Source of the DNA: Streptomyces sp. NBC_00576
GTDB taxonomy: Bacteria; Actinomycetota; Actinomycetes; Streptomycetales; Streptomycetaceae
Direction: 5' to 3'
DNA length: 64,000 nucleotides
Assembly (NCBI RefSeq): GCF_036345175.1
Contig: NZ_CP107780.1
Coordinates: forward strand, 7,688,001-7,752,000
Below the pieces are notes generated by a model, which was given only the letters and a program-made list of their open reading frames with translations, was not told the DNA's origin and made no database searches. The translations under genes were made by a program, and so were the position numbers. Below are positions 43,365 through 52,884 of the stretch, piece by piece (the stretch's first letter is position 1; the number at the start of each line of letters is the position of its first letter).

Positions 43365-45572
43365 TCAGGAGACGCGCTGGGGTTCCTTGTCGTCCGCCGG
43401 TGTGGCCTTCTGGAGGCTGGTGCCTTCGATGTCGAGGTCGGGCAGGATCCGGTCCAGCCAGGTCGGCAGCCACCAGGCGCCCCGGCCGGCGAGGGCGAGG
43501 ACCGCGGGTACGAGGGTCATGCGTACGGCGAAGGCGTCGATGGCCACGCCGACGGCGAGGGCGAACGCGATGGGTTTGATCAGGGCGTCGTCCAGGGGGA
43601 AGAACCCGGCGAAGACGGTGAACATGATCAGGGCGGCCGCGGTGACGACCCGTACGCTGTGGCGCGCGCCGTCGACGACCGACTGGCGGGCCCGGCCGGT
43701 GTGGGCCCATTCCTCGCGCATCCCGGAGACGAGGAACACCTCGTAGTCCATGGCGAGTCCGAAGAGCACGCCGGTCAGGATGATCGGCAGGAAGCTGACC
43801 ACGGGGCCGCTGTGCGGCACACCGAGGACGTCGGCCAGCCAGCCCCACTGGAAGACGGCGACGACCAGGCCGAGCGAGGCACCCACCGAGAGCAGGAAGC
43901 CGACGGTGGCCTTGACGGGAATGACCAGCGAGCGGAAGACGATCATCAGCAGGATCAGGCTGAGGCCGACGACGATGGCGACGAAGGGGAGGAGGGAGTC
44001 GCTGAGCCGGTCGGAGACGTCGATGTTGACCGCGGTGGTGCCGGTGACCGCGATGGTGGCGCCGGTGTTCTCACGGATGTCGGCGCCCGTCTTGCGGATG
44101 TCGCGGACGAGTTGGTCGGTGCGGACGCTGTCCGGGCCGGACTTGGGGAGGACGGTGATGACGTTCTGGGCCGGGTCGCTGGTGGGCTGGGGCGGCAGGA
44201 CGGCCTGGACGTTCTTGAGGGTCCGCAGCTTCTGGGTCACTTGGGCGCCGGCTTGTGAACTCGCCGCACTCGTACCGTTCTTGGTCTCGGTCAGCACGAG
44301 GAGCGGGCCGTTGAAGCCGTCGCCGAACTTGTCGCTGATCGTGTCGTAGGCCTTGCGTTCGGTGGAGGCGTGCGGGGCGGAGCCGTTGTCGGGCAGGGCC
44401 AGACGCAGGTCCGTGGCGGGCAGGGCGAGGGTCACCAGGATGCCCGCGACGGCCAGCACTGTCAGCAGGGGTTTGGCGATGACCCACTTGGTCCAGCGGG
44501 CGCCCATGGTGGTGCGACCGGTGTCCCCCTCGGTGTCGGCGGCCCGCTTCGCGGCGCGGCTGCCGGGCTTGGGGGTCAGCCGGGAGCCGGCGAATCCGGT
44601 GACGGCGGGCACGAGGGTGATCGCGGCCAGTACGGCGATCAGTACGGCTCCGGCGGCCCCGAGGCCCATCGTGGTCAGGAACGGGATGCCGATGACGCTC
44701 AGGGCGGCGAGCGCGATGATCACGGTGGTGCCGGCGAAGACCACGGCGCTTCCGGCCGTGCCGGTGGCCAGCGCGATGGATTCCTTCGGGTCGGTTCCGC
44801 GGGCCAGTTGCTGGCGGTGGCGCGAGAGGATGAACAGGACGTAGTCGATGCCTACGGCCAGGCCCAGCATCAGGGCGAGCGTGACCGCCGTGGACGAGAT
44901 GCTCACCGCGGGGGCCAAGGCCAGCAGCCCGGCGAGACCGACCGCCACACCGATCAGCGCGGGCAGCAGTGCCATGCCGGCGGCGAGCAGCGAACCGAAC
45001 GTGACGACGAGGACGAGCAGGGCCACGGCCACGCCGATGATCTCCGAGGGGCCGATGTGGACGCCCTTACTGCTGTAGACGGAACCGCCGACCGAGGTCT
45101 TCAGCCCGCCCTTCTCCGCCGCCCGGGCTGCGTCCTCGATCGCGTCCACGGATGAGGTACGGACCTCCGCGTGCTGCACCGGGTACTGGACCTGGACGAT
45201 CGCCGTGGTTCCGTCGGCCGAGACGGCGCCGGTGGCGCGGGGGTCGGCGACCTCGCTGACCTGGGGAGCCTTCTCGGCCGCCGTCACGGTCCGGGTGATG
45301 GCCGCGGCGTAGGGCGCTTCGGTGAGCTGGTGGCCCTCGGGGGCGGTGAAGACGATCTGGGCGCCCGCGCCCGAGGCTTCCGGAAGGGTCTTGCTGAGGC
45401 TGTCCAGCGCACGCTGGGACTCGGTGCCGGGCACCGAGAAGCGGTCGTCGAGCTTGCCGCTGAAGACGCTGACACACGTGATGAGCGCGGCCAGGACGAA
45501 GAGCCATATGCCCAGGATCAGCTTGCGGTGCCGGTAGGCACTGAGGCCCAGCCGGTGGAGCAGGACGGCCAT
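43365..45572 (-). CDS. MMPL-family RND transporter
   Basis: 735-residue inner-membrane exporter of the MMPL/RND superfamily. One N-terminal helix, a large extracytoplasmic domain, five helices, then the second half with the same layout; about 12 helices in total. The repeated D-Y-x-L-F/V-F-L-V segments (G-I-D-Y-V-L-F-I-L-S-R, and L-A-M-D-Y-E-V-F-L-V-S-G-M-R-E-E) carry the proton-relay Asp-Tyr pairs. AGGGAG lies six bases before the ATG. Likely exports lipids or hydrophobic compounds. A strong palindrome upstream suggests control by a TetR-type repressor that is not in the window. Confidence 0.93.
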   Translation of the reverse strand: MAVLLHRLGLSAYRHRKLILGIWLFVLAALITCVSVFSGKLDDRFSVPGTESQRALDSLSKTLPEASGAGAQIVFTAPEGHQLTEAPYAAAITRTVTAAEKAPQVSEVADPRATGAVSADGTTAIVQVQYPVQHAEVRTSSVDAIEDAARAAEKGGLKTSVGGSVYSSKGVHIGPSEIIGVAVALLVLVVTFGSLLAAGMALLPALIGVAVGLAGLLALAPAVSISSTAVTLALMLGLAVGIDYVLFILSRHRQQLARGTDPKESIALATGTAGSAVVFAGTTVIIALAALSVIGIPFLTTMGLGAAGAVLIAVLAAITLVPAVTGFAGSRLTPKPGSRAAKRAADTEGDTGRTTMGARWTKWVIAKPLLTVLAVAGILVTLALPATDLRLALPDNGSAPHASTERKAYDTISDKFGDGFNGPLLVLTETKNGTSAASSQAGAQVTQKLRTLKNVQAVLPPQPTSDPAQNVITVLPKSGPDSVRTDQLVRDIRKTGADIRENTGATIAVTGTTAVNIDVSDRLSDSLLPFVAIVVGLSLILLMIVFRSLVIPVKATVGFLLSVGASLGLVVAVFQWGWLADVLGVPHSGPVVSFLPIILTGVLFGLAMDYEVFLVSGMREEWAHTGRARQSVVDGARHSVRVVTAAALIMFTVFAGFFPLDDALIKPIAFALAVGVAIDAFAVRMTLVPAVLALAGRGAWWLPTWLDRILPDLDIEGTSLQKATPADDKEPQRVS

Positions 45573-45735
45573 GACGAACTCCCTAGGTCAGGTGGGGATC
45601 CCCGCACGCCTGATCGCGGACACGGGCGGCGGAAGCGGAAGGGACACCGGTCGGACTCCGGCCACATGACGAACCACGTGACGGGCCGATGCCGACAGGC
45701 GTCTCGATCGAGGGACCGACTTTATCACTTGCTCA

Positions 45736-45760
45736 AGTCGAACGACCGAGTCGTTCGACT
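45736..45760. promoter_or_regulatory. 11-bp palindromic operator upstream of MMPL gene
   Basis: A perfect inverted repeat of AGTCGAACGAC with a 3-nt spacer, about 165 nt upstream of the MMPL start. The form is typical of a TetR-family operator. No TetR gene is adjacent. Confidence 0.7.
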
Positions 45761-45818
45761 GTCGCCTGAGTCACTTCGGGCGTAAGTCCAGGTCACGCGG
45801 CTATCGGATGGCTTTGTC

Positions 45819-45935
45819 TTGCGATTGAATCGAACCAAGTTCCACGTCACCGAATGTGCCGCCATGGACGCCCCCGTCGAGCGCGTGTGGAAGGTCATCT
45901 CCCGCACCGACCGTTACGCCGCTGCGGTCGACGGC
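45819..45935 (+). pseudogene. SRPBCC (polyketide cyclase-like) N-terminal remnant
   Basis: About 35 residues (K-F-H-V-T-E-C-A-A-M-D-A-P-V-E-R-V-W-K-V-I-S-R-T-D-R-Y) match the start of an SRPBCC-family protein; the remainder is lost and the sequence changes character after about 45935. Confidence 0.55.
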
Positions 45936-46071
45936 GCCCCGCCGCACGATCCGGCGAAGTGCGAGCCGGACCGGAAGCGGCCGCCCCACAGGTACCGGCG
46001 CGCGTGCGTGTCGTACTCCTTGCGCGGCAGCCTTGTGAGTGTCGGGCGAACGGTCGAATGGGGGGCATCTG

Positions 46072-46257
46072 ATGAGTCAAGGCACCTTGGTCAGGCGGCA
46101 GTTCGGGCACCGTGCCCGGCTTGCGCTGTCGCCTGCCGAGGTGTCGACGGCCGATGCTCAGGCGCACGCGGCCCGCACGATGTGGAATCTGCTGCACGCG
46201 TGGTGGCAGATGACGCCGAAGGACCAGCGGACGCTCGCGCGCGCCCAGGACGAGTAG
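46072..46257 (+). pseudogene. tnpB: TnpB N-terminal half (IS605-type)
   Basis: 61 residues: L-V-R-R-Q-F-G-H-R-A-R-L-A-L-S-P-A-E, then A-A-R-T-M-W-N-L-L-H-A-W-W and M-T-P-K-D-Q-R-T-L-A-R-A, then a stop. This is the start of an actinobacterial IS605-family TnpB. The sequence that should follow (A-D-A-A-I-R-Q-A-R-Q-D) is found instead at 53637 on the other strand. Confidence 0.8.
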
Positions 46258-46360
46258 CCATCGCTCGGGACGCGTGCCCGGAGGGGTCGTGCGGTTCGGC
46301 ACAGTCGTGTTCTTCCGTCGTCGAATGCGTCTGGGACTGGATCCGAAACGGGCGCATGAC

Positions 46361-46395
46361 AAAAGCCCCTGACCGACCTGAGGGTCGATGGGGGC
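46361..46395 (-). terminator. Terminator downstream of the MFS gene
   Basis: On the minus strand a stem GCCCC..GACC / GGTC..GGGGC is followed by TTTTG, about 155 nt past the MFS stop. Confidence 0.55.
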
Positions 46396-46548
46396 CCGGT
46401 CAAACCGTCAGTGTCTGCGCCCGGTCAGGCGCAGAGCGGCAGCAGAACGACGTGCCAAGTGCTCACAGCGCGTCGGTACCTGGCCCCACCGCGCATGAGC
46501 CGTTCGCCCTCGGCATCGACGGTCCGGAAGCACCCGGTGCGGAAAAGC

Positions 46549-47799
46549 TCAGCCGAGTGGCTGAGGATCTGCCCGGTCGAGGGGAGGGACTCTCGCCGCA
46601 CCGGCCGAGACCGGAAGCTGCTGGGTGAAATGGCGGGCGGCGGCCAGGAGAAGAACCGCCAGAGCGGCCGGTGCCGCGTAGGCGAGACGGAACTGGCCGG
46701 TGGAGCCGAGGAGCCCGCTCACGGCACCACCGACGATGACACCGATGTAGTTGAAGAGGTTCAGGCGCGCCAGGACCGCCTCCGAGGCAGCGGGACGCAG
46801 CCGCGCGGCGGAGGCCAGACACAGCGGAGCCAGGACGGACGCCCCCAGGCCCACAGCCCCGGCCGCGAGAACGGCGAACGGCCAGCTCGGCGCGGCGGCC
46901 ATGCCTGCCAGAGCCGCCGCGACCAGCAGGGCCGCGGTGCGGACGACGGCGACCGCTCCGAACCGTTGCACGAGTCGGTCGGTGGCGGCGCGGCCGGCGA
47001 CTGTGTCGGCCTGGTAGGCCGCGTACGCCAGTGGCGCGACCGTGAGAGACGCGGCGAGGGTTTGGTGGAGGTACACCGCCGACCAGGCCGAGACGGTGGA
47101 GTCGACGACGGAGACGACGAGGAGGACCAGGCCAAAGGGGATGAGCCGGATCCACAGGCGGCGCCCGAGCGGCGGCTGTGCGGTGGTGTCCGACGGCCCT
47201 GCGGAGAAGGAGGGGAGGGCATGCGTGCGCATACAGAGGGCGAGGAGCAGCACGATGCCTGCCTGAACGCTCAGGCCGGCGGCTATGGGCCACTCCAGCC
47301 GGGCGGCCCCGGCGGTGAGCAGGGCCGCGACCACGCCGCCCACGCTCCATGCCGTGTAGAGGGAGCCGAAGATGCTGCGGCCGTAGGCGCGTTCGATCGC
47401 CGCTGCCCGGGTGTTGGCCCCGACATCGAGGGCACCGACGGCGAGCCCGAAGAGGATGTACGCGCAGATGACGGTCGCCTCGTTGGGGGCCCACCCGATC
47501 AGCACCAGCGTGGCGGCGGTCGTCAGCATGGCCCCGCGCATCGTGGCGACGGGACCGGCGCGGCGGATCGCGGCCAGACCCAGGAAGCTGCCACCCCCTG
47601 CCATCAGCGCCACCGCGACCATCAGGCTGGTCGTCAGGAGCGGAGCCAGTTTCAGGTGTTCCGTGACAGCGGGGATGGTCGTGTACACGGCGGCGACGGA
47701 CACCCCTTGTACGGCGAACGCGAGGGTCGCGCCCCTTCGGGCGCCAGTCTTGGAGACCGGGTGCATGGCCCTCGCCCGGGGTGGAGCATGAAAGGACAT
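46549..47799 (-). CDS. MFS transporter
   Basis: 416-residue major facilitator protein with 12 predicted helices. L-G-L-A-A-I-R-R-A-G-P-V near residue 75 is the loop 2-3 region, and a long cytoplasmic loop near 205-220 separates the halves. Closest in look to small drug or sugar-type exporters that carry G-A-L-D-V-G-A-N motifs. The substrate is unknown. It is divergent from the AraC regulator 206 nt away, so it may belong to the same regulon. Confidence 0.85.
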   Translation of the reverse strand: MSFHAPPRARAMHPVSKTGARRGATLAFAVQGVSVAAVYTTIPAVTEHLKLAPLLTTSLMVAVALMAGGGSFLGLAAIRRAGPVATMRGAMLTTAATLVLIGWAPNEATVICAYILFGLAVGALDVGANTRAAAIERAYGRSIFGSLYTAWSVGGVVAALLTAGAARLEWPIAAGLSVQAGIVLLLALCMRTHALPSFSAGPSDTTAQPPLGRRLWIRLIPFGLVLLVVSVVDSTVSAWSAVYLHQTLAASLTVAPLAYAAYQADTVAGRAATDRLVQRFGAVAVVRTAALLVAAALAGMAAAPSWPFAVLAAGAVGLGASVLAPLCLASAARLRPAASEAVLARLNLFNYIGVIVGGAVSGLLGSTGQFRLAYAAPAALAVLLLAAARHFTQQLPVSAGAARVPPLDRADPQPLG

Positions 47800-48005
47800 G
47801 ATGCTGTCGCACCTTCGTTTCCTGTGTGCGCTGGAGTGACCGGTGGAGGAGCAGCGAGTCGAATGCCGTGCGGGTTGCGGAAACCGTAGCCAGGCGCGGA
47901 AGGCAGACTCAGGACGCCAGGGGCCGTCCAGGGGACTTCGGCGGCCAGAGCGCGCGACCGATGATGCTGGCTGCCTACGGTGATCGCCGAGGAGAAGAGG
48001 CGAAA

Positions 48006-49097
48006 GTGAGTGCGATGTCCCGTGCCCCCGGCCCGGCGGACCCTGCTGGGACCAGTCGCAGTACGTCGGCGACGATCCAGCCGAACATCCTGCGCTATCT
48101 CGTCGTGGTCGCCGCCGAGCGCGGTGTCGATCTGCGGCCCCTGCTGAAGCAGTTGGGACTGGACGAGACGGTCATGCGCTCCGCCGCGCTGCGGGTGTCG
48201 TACCGGCAGGGCAGCGCGGTGATCCGCCGTGCGCTGGAGCTCACCGGGGACGAGCACTTGGGGCTGAGGGTCGGCTCGGCGCAGCATCTGACCGCGTGGG
48301 GCCTGCTCGGCTTCGCCCTGATGGCCGACGACACGCTTCAGCACGCCATCGAGACCGGGGTGAAGTACCAGAACCTGTCCGGGGCGATGATGGTGTGGTC
48401 GGCCGGTGTGGGTGAGGAGGACGACGCCTTCGTGCTGCGCGCCGATCTTCCCGATCCCGCCATGGACCCGGCCGTGGCGTCCTTCCTGATCGAGGAGGCG
48501 TTCGCCTCCGTGGTCACCCTGTCCCGGCTGTCCGTCGGCCCGGCCTTCGCGCCGAGGGCGGTGGAGTTCTCTTTTCCGTCACCGCGCGAACTCGACCTGT
48601 ACGGCAGCCTGTTCGGCTGTCCGGTCCGCTTCGGTACCCCCGCCAACCGCATCGTCATCGACCCCGCGTGGGCCCGCACCCGGATGCCCGGCCGGGATCC
48701 GGTGAGCTATGCGTCGACGATGGAGATGCTCGACGCGCAGATGGCTTCCCGCCGTGATCAGCAGGATCTGCTGGAGGTGCTGGAGATCTCCGTCGCGCAG
48801 GGCCTTCCGGTGGTGCCTTCGTTCGGTGAGCAGGCGCGGCGGCATGCGACGAGCGAGCGGACGCTGCGCCGTCGGCTTGCCGACTGCGGCACGACGTACG
48901 AGGCACTCGTCGAGGGAGTGCGCCGGGAGCGCGTCGAACAGCTGTTGCTCCGCCCGGAACTGACACTGCGCGACATCGCCCGCCGGGCGGGATTCTCCGA
49001 CGAACGGGCGCTGCGCCGCGCGGTACGGCGCTGGCACGGCGCCTCCCCGGTCCAGCTGCGGGAGCGGATGCTACGCGGGGCGGGGCACACCGAATGA
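48006..49097 (+). CDS. AraC-family regulator (VirS-like)
   Basis: 363 residues. The N-terminal ~200 residues match the arabinose-binding-type domain of VirS/OruR-like regulators (I-L-R-Y-L-V-V-V-A-A-E-R-G-V, then D-E-H-L-G-L-R-V-G). The C-terminal AraC HTH is clear: A-T-S-E-R-T-L-R-R-R-L-A and L-R-D-I-A-R-R-A-G-F-S-D-E-R-A-L-R-R-A-V-R-R-W. The GTG at 48006 follows a purine-rich GAGGAGAAGAGG; an ATG three codons later is an alternative. It converges on the FMO-SDR-ALDH operon, which it probably controls, as VirS controls mymA in Mycobacterium. Confidence 0.88.
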   Translation: MSAMSRAPGPADPAGTSRSTSATIQPNILRYLVVVAAERGVDLRPLLKQLGLDETVMRSAALRVSYRQGSAVIRRALELTGDEHLGLRVGSAQHLTAWGLLGFALMADDTLQHAIETGVKYQNLSGAMMVWSAGVGEEDDAFVLRADLPDPAMDPAVASFLIEEAFASVVTLSRLSVGPAFAPRAVEFSFPSPRELDLYGSLFGCPVRFGTPANRIVIDPAWARTRMPGRDPVSYASTMEMLDAQMASRRDQQDLLEVLEISVAQGLPVVPSFGEQARRHATSERTLRRRLADCGTTYEALVEGVRRERVEQLLLRPELTLRDIARRAGFSDERALRRAVRRWHGASPVQLRERMLRGAGHTE

Positions 49098-49134
49098 CGT
49101 GTCGGCTACCGCGCCTGCCGGCTGTCGGCTCGGG

Positions 49135-50547
49135 TCAGCGGGCGCGGATCCAGATCGTCTTCTCCCGGGTCCACTGGTCGAAGGCGTTGGTGGACTTCTC
49201 CACTCCACCGAATCCCGACTGCTTCCAGCCGCCGAACGGTGTGGTGATGTCACCCTCGCTGTAGGCGTTGACGGAGACCACGCCGGCCTCGATGCCGCGG
49301 GCCAGCCGCAGCGCGGAGTCGAGGTCGCGGGTCCAGACCGAGGCGGCGAGACCGTACTCGGTGGCGTTCGCCCTGCGTACCGCCTCGTCCTCGGAGGTGA
49401 AGGTCTGGACGGTGACGACGGGACCGAACAACTCCTTGGTGAGGACGTCGCTGCCGTCGGGGGCGCGAGTGATCACGGTGGGCGGGTAGTAGGCGCCGCG
49501 CGGAGACAGCCCGTGGGGCAGTCCCCCGGTGTGGATCTGGGCTCCGCCGGCCCGTGCGGCCTCCACGGCTCCCGCGACCCGGTCGAAGGCGGCGTGGTTG
49601 ATGAGCGGCCCCATCTGCGTGCGCGGGTCGGCCGGATCGCCGATGACGAGCTCGCTCGCTGCGGCCGTGAACCGCTCCAGGACCTCCTCGGCGATACTGC
49701 GGTGAACCAGAACCCGGGAGCCGGCCGTACAGTTCTGCCCCATGGTCAGGAACGCGGCCTCGATCATGTTGTCGATGAGCTCGTCGCCGTAGGAGAGCGC
49801 GTCGGCCATCAGCACCTGGGGGCTCTTGCCGCCCATCTCCAGCGAGACGCGCTTGAAGTTGCTCTCGGCGGCGTTCTTGAGGATGCGGCGGCCGGTCGCG
49901 GTGGACCCGGTGAAGGAGAGCGCCCCCACGAGGGGATCACGGGCGAGGGCTGCCCCGGCTTCGGAACCGTACCCGGGCAACACCGTGAGCACCCCGTCGG
50001 GCAGGCCGGCCTCCGCGGCGAGCGCGGCCAGGTGCAGGGCCGAGCGCGGGGTCGCCTCGGCGGGCTTGACCAGCAGACAGTTGCCCGCGGCCAGGGCAGG
50101 TCCGAGCTTCCAGGCGGTCATGGCCAGCGGGTAGTTCCACGGCAGGATCGCCGCGACGACCCCGACCGGTTCGCGGCTCATGAGACCGAGACCGTCTGGC
50201 CCGCTCGGCGCGACCCGGCCGAAGACCTTGTCGGCCGCCTCGGCAAACCAGCGGATCGACTCGATCGCGCCCGGTACGTCGCCCGTACGGCACTCCGTGA
50301 TCGGCTTGCCCGCGTCCTCGCTGTCCATCCGGGCGAGGATCTCCGCGTCGCGTTCCATGAGGTCGGCCAGCCGCAGCAGCACCGCGGCGCGCTCCCGGAC
50401 CGGCAGCCGCGACCACACCCCGGCGCCGTGGGCCTGCCGGGCCCGCTCAGCGGCCTTGGCAACGTCGTCGGCGCTCGCGGCGGGCAAAGTGGTGATCGGC
50501 TCACCGGTGGTGGGATTGACGACCAGCAGCGTCTCGTTCGTGGTCAT
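49135..50547 (-). CDS. Aldehyde dehydrogenase
   Basis: 470-residue NAD(P)-dependent aldehyde dehydrogenase. The Rossmann segment has W-N-Y-P-L and K-P-A-E-A-T-P. The catalytic Glu is in L-E-M-G-G-K-S-P near 236 and the catalytic Cys in G-Q-N-C-T-A-G-S near 271. P-F-G-G-W-K-Q-S-G-F-G closes the C-terminus. The ATG at 50547 overlaps the SDR stop by 4 nt, which fixes this start over one 24 nt upstream. Last gene of the FMO-SDR-ALDH operon; it would oxidise an aldehyde made by the upstream enzymes. Confidence 0.95.
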   Translation of the reverse strand: MTTNETLLVVNPTTGEPITTLPAASADDVAKAAERARQAHGAGVWSRLPVRERAAVLLRLADLMERDAEILARMDSEDAGKPITECRTGDVPGAIESIRWFAEAADKVFGRVAPSGPDGLGLMSREPVGVVAAILPWNYPLAMTAWKLGPALAAGNCLLVKPAEATPRSALHLAALAAEAGLPDGVLTVLPGYGSEAGAALARDPLVGALSFTGSTATGRRILKNAAESNFKRVSLEMGGKSPQVLMADALSYGDELIDNMIEAAFLTMGQNCTAGSRVLVHRSIAEEVLERFTAAASELVIGDPADPRTQMGPLINHAAFDRVAGAVEAARAGGAQIHTGGLPHGLSPRGAYYPPTVITRAPDGSDVLTKELFGPVVTVQTFTSEDEAVRRANATEYGLAASVWTRDLDSALRLARGIEAGVVSVNAYSEGDITTPFGGWKQSGFGGVEKSTNAFDQWTREKTIWIRAR

Positions 50548-51422
50548 GCCTCCTCCACCAGCTCCCAGCACCCCTCTGTCCGGCGGACCAGTCCGCGTCG
50601 GCGGAGTTCCTCCAGATAGCGAGCCATGCCACGGTCACCGCGCTTGCGGAACAGCGGGAAGACCCGGGGCAGCAGGTTCGGCATGAGCATCGCGAACCGC
50701 ACCAGACGGGACTCACCGGGCCGGGGGTAAGCCTCCAGCCGGGGCTTGTCCAGCAGGCTCACCACGGCCGCGACGACGTCGGCGGGCTGCTGGGGCCGGT
50801 CCTGGAACTGCATGGAGTTCCCGCCGTCCACGGCCTCCTGACGCAGCATCCGGGTGTCGGTCGCCGACGGGAGCACCGACCCGGCCAGAATGCCCTTGCT
50901 CCTCAGGTCGAGCCCGATGGCGAGCATCGCGCCACGCAGCCCGAACTTGGAAGCGGTGTAGATCGGGGTCTCGCCCAGCGGGAAGATCCCGCCGAGGGAG
51001 ACCGTGGTGACCACCCGGGCGTCCCGGGAAGCCATGAGAAGAGGAATGGCGATCCGGGTCGCGACCAGCGGTGAGGTCAGGTTCAGGGTGATCTCCCGCT
51101 CGATGCTCTCGACGCTGCGCACATCGAAGCGTTCCGCGCTCGTCATGCCCACGTTGTTGACGAGAACGTCGAGACCACCGTGGTCCTCGGCGACCACCTC
51201 GAACAACCGCTCCACCTGCGTACGGTCCATCAGGTCACAGCCGATGCCCGTGTGCCCGTAACCGGGCAGCTCCGCGGCCAGCTTCATGGCGCGGACCCCG
51301 TCGATGTCGACGACGACACAACGGGCGCCGCCGGAGGCGAAGCGGCGGCACAGCGCGCTGCCGATGCCGCCCGCGCCGCCGGTCACCAGCATGATTTTGC
51401 CGGTGAAGTCGAACCCGCTCAT
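50544..51422 (-). CDS. Short-chain dehydrogenase/reductase
   Basis: 292-residue SDR. Cofactor motif V-T-G-G-A-G-G-I-G near residue 14, N-N-V-G near 91, catalytic Y-T-A-S-K near 156. The C-terminal extension (~80 residues, basic, with P-R-P-G-E-S-R) resembles the mycobacterial SDRs of the mymA type. Overlaps both neighbours by 4 nt (ATGA), so it is translationally coupled. Confidence 0.93.
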   Translation of the reverse strand: MSGFDFTGKIMLVTGGAGGIGSALCRRFASGGARCVVVDIDGVRAMKLAAELPGYGHTGIGCDLMDRTQVERLFEVVAEDHGGLDVLVNNVGMTSAERFDVRSVESIEREITLNLTSPLVATRIAIPLLMASRDARVVTTVSLGGIFPLGETPIYTASKFGLRGAMLAIGLDLRSKGILAGSVLPSATDTRMLRQEAVDGGNSMQFQDRPQQPADVVAAVVSLLDKPRLEAYPRPGESRLVRFAMLMPNLLPRVFPLFRKRGDRGMARYLEELRRRGLVRRTEGCWELVEEA

Positions 51423-52786
51423 GCCGCCCTACCTTCTTGGATACGTCCCGCGAGTTCGCGCCTCTCGGACAGCGCGTGCGGCGACCTGCCCTGGATACGC
51501 CAGCCCATCTCGCCCGCGACCTTGCCCAGATACTTCACGAAGGCCCCGCTGTCGACATAGCCGGTGTGGCGGGGCGAGTCGACGAACCGCAGCCCACCGG
51601 ACAGATCCGGGCGGTCTGAGCGGATCAGGCGGGCGAAACGCTCCGCGTTCGGCAACCGGTGCCGCGCGTCATGGACGTACCCGGCGATCAATTGCGCCTG
51701 GGAGTCGAAGAGCTGGTACGCACCGGAGTTGGTCTCGACGAAGCCGATGCCGAACAAGCCCTCGTGCTCGCGCGAGAACGACGACAGGTACAGGTCCGGG
51801 TGCTGCTCGTCGCCGAAGTACCGCTGCGCGACCGGCACTTTGTGGACATAGCCCGTGGCCAGCAGGACGAGATCGAAGTCGTCGCTCGTGCCGTCGGTGA
51901 AGTACACGGTCCTGCCCTCGGTGCGGGCGATCCCCGGTTTGGCGGTGATGTCGCCGTGCTGGAGGTGGTGGATCAGCATCGAGTTGATGGCCGGGTGGGT
52001 CTCGAACAGCTTGTGGTCCGGCTTCGTCAGCCCCAGCTGCGTCGGGTCACCGTTGATGATCCGCAGGAGGGCACCGAAGACCCGCTGCGCCAGCCACATC
52101 GGCAGGTGCGGCCCACCGTTGGCGATGGTGTCCACCGGCCGGCCGAACAGGTGCTTGGGGATGAACCAGTAGCCACGCCGCATGCTGATCACCGCGTGGT
52201 CCGCGGTCCGGGCCGCGTCGCAGGCGATGTCGCAGCCGGAGTTGCCCGCGCCCACGACCAGGACCCGTTTGCCCCGCAGCTCCTCCGCGCTGCGATAGCC
52301 GACGGTGTGCCGGACCTCTCCGCTGAACTCCCCCGGCAGGTCGGGGATGTTGGGGTGCCACTGCGAGCCCGTACACACGACGACCTGACCGTGCACGCTT
52401 TCCCGCCCGTCGGCCCGGGTGACCGTCCATGTGCCGTCCGCGTTCTTCTCGACGCTTTCGACCTCGACGCCGAACTCGATGCGGTCCGTCAGCCCGTAGG
52501 CGTCGGCGAAGGACCGCAGGTACGACAGGACCTGCCGGCGGGGCGGGTAGTCCGCGAAGTGGTCGGGCATCGGAAAGCCACCGAATCCCGACAGGGTCCT
52601 GCTGGAAATGAAGTGGGCCGACTCGTACATCGGGCTGCCGGGATTGTCGATGTCCCAGATACCGCCGGGCCCGGTGTGCCGCTCCAGGTGCGTGTACGGC
52701 AGATTCCGCTCCGCCAGCGCCCTGGCGACCGCCAGCCCGGCAGGTCCCGCCCCGATCACGCACGTATCAAACTGGCTTTCCCTCAC
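51419..52786 (-). CDS. Flavin-containing monooxygenase (MymA/FMO-like)
   Basis: 455-residue FMO. FAD motif V-I-G-A-G-P-A-G-L near residue 10, NADPH motif V-V-G-A-G-N-S-G near 179, and the FMO fingerprint F-S-G-E-V-R-H-T-V-G-Y near 148 (F-x-G-x-x-x-H-x-x-x-Y). The GTG at 52786 has GAGGAGG upstream. First gene of a three-gene operon with 4-nt overlaps. Likely oxygenates a hydrophobic substrate (Baeyer-Villiger or S/N oxidation). The order FMO-SDR with a VirS-like regulator resembles the M. tuberculosis mymA locus. Confidence 0.93.
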   Translation of the reverse strand: MRESQFDTCVIGAGPAGLAVARALAERNLPYTHLERHTGPGGIWDIDNPGSPMYESAHFISSRTLSGFGGFPMPDHFADYPPRRQVLSYLRSFADAYGLTDRIEFGVEVESVEKNADGTWTVTRADGRESVHGQVVVCTGSQWHPNIPDLPGEFSGEVRHTVGYRSAEELRGKRVLVVGAGNSGCDIACDAARTADHAVISMRRGYWFIPKHLFGRPVDTIANGGPHLPMWLAQRVFGALLRIINGDPTQLGLTKPDHKLFETHPAINSMLIHHLQHGDITAKPGIARTEGRTVYFTDGTSDDFDLVLLATGYVHKVPVAQRYFGDEQHPDLYLSSFSREHEGLFGIGFVETNSGAYQLFDSQAQLIAGYVHDARHRLPNAERFARLIRSDRPDLSGGLRFVDSPRHTGYVDSGAFVKYLGKVAGEMGWRIQGRSPHALSERRELAGRIQEGRAA

Positions 52787-52884
52787 GGGCCTGCCTCCTC
52801 GTTCGACCCGCTTCACGGGCGTTGGAGGAAACGTATTCACCCGCCGTTCAGCGGGAACTGACCTGCGCGGCCACGGACCGGACC

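Noticed and set aside
42569..45572. Possible antibiotic biosynthesis cluster around the MMPL and LuxR genes
   Set aside because: No polyketide, peptide synthetase, terpene or RiPP core enzyme is present in the window.
46411..47889. 492-codon plus-strand frame opposite the MFS gene
   Set aside because: Shadow frame; the minus strand encodes a clear 12-helix MFS protein with proper start and terminator.
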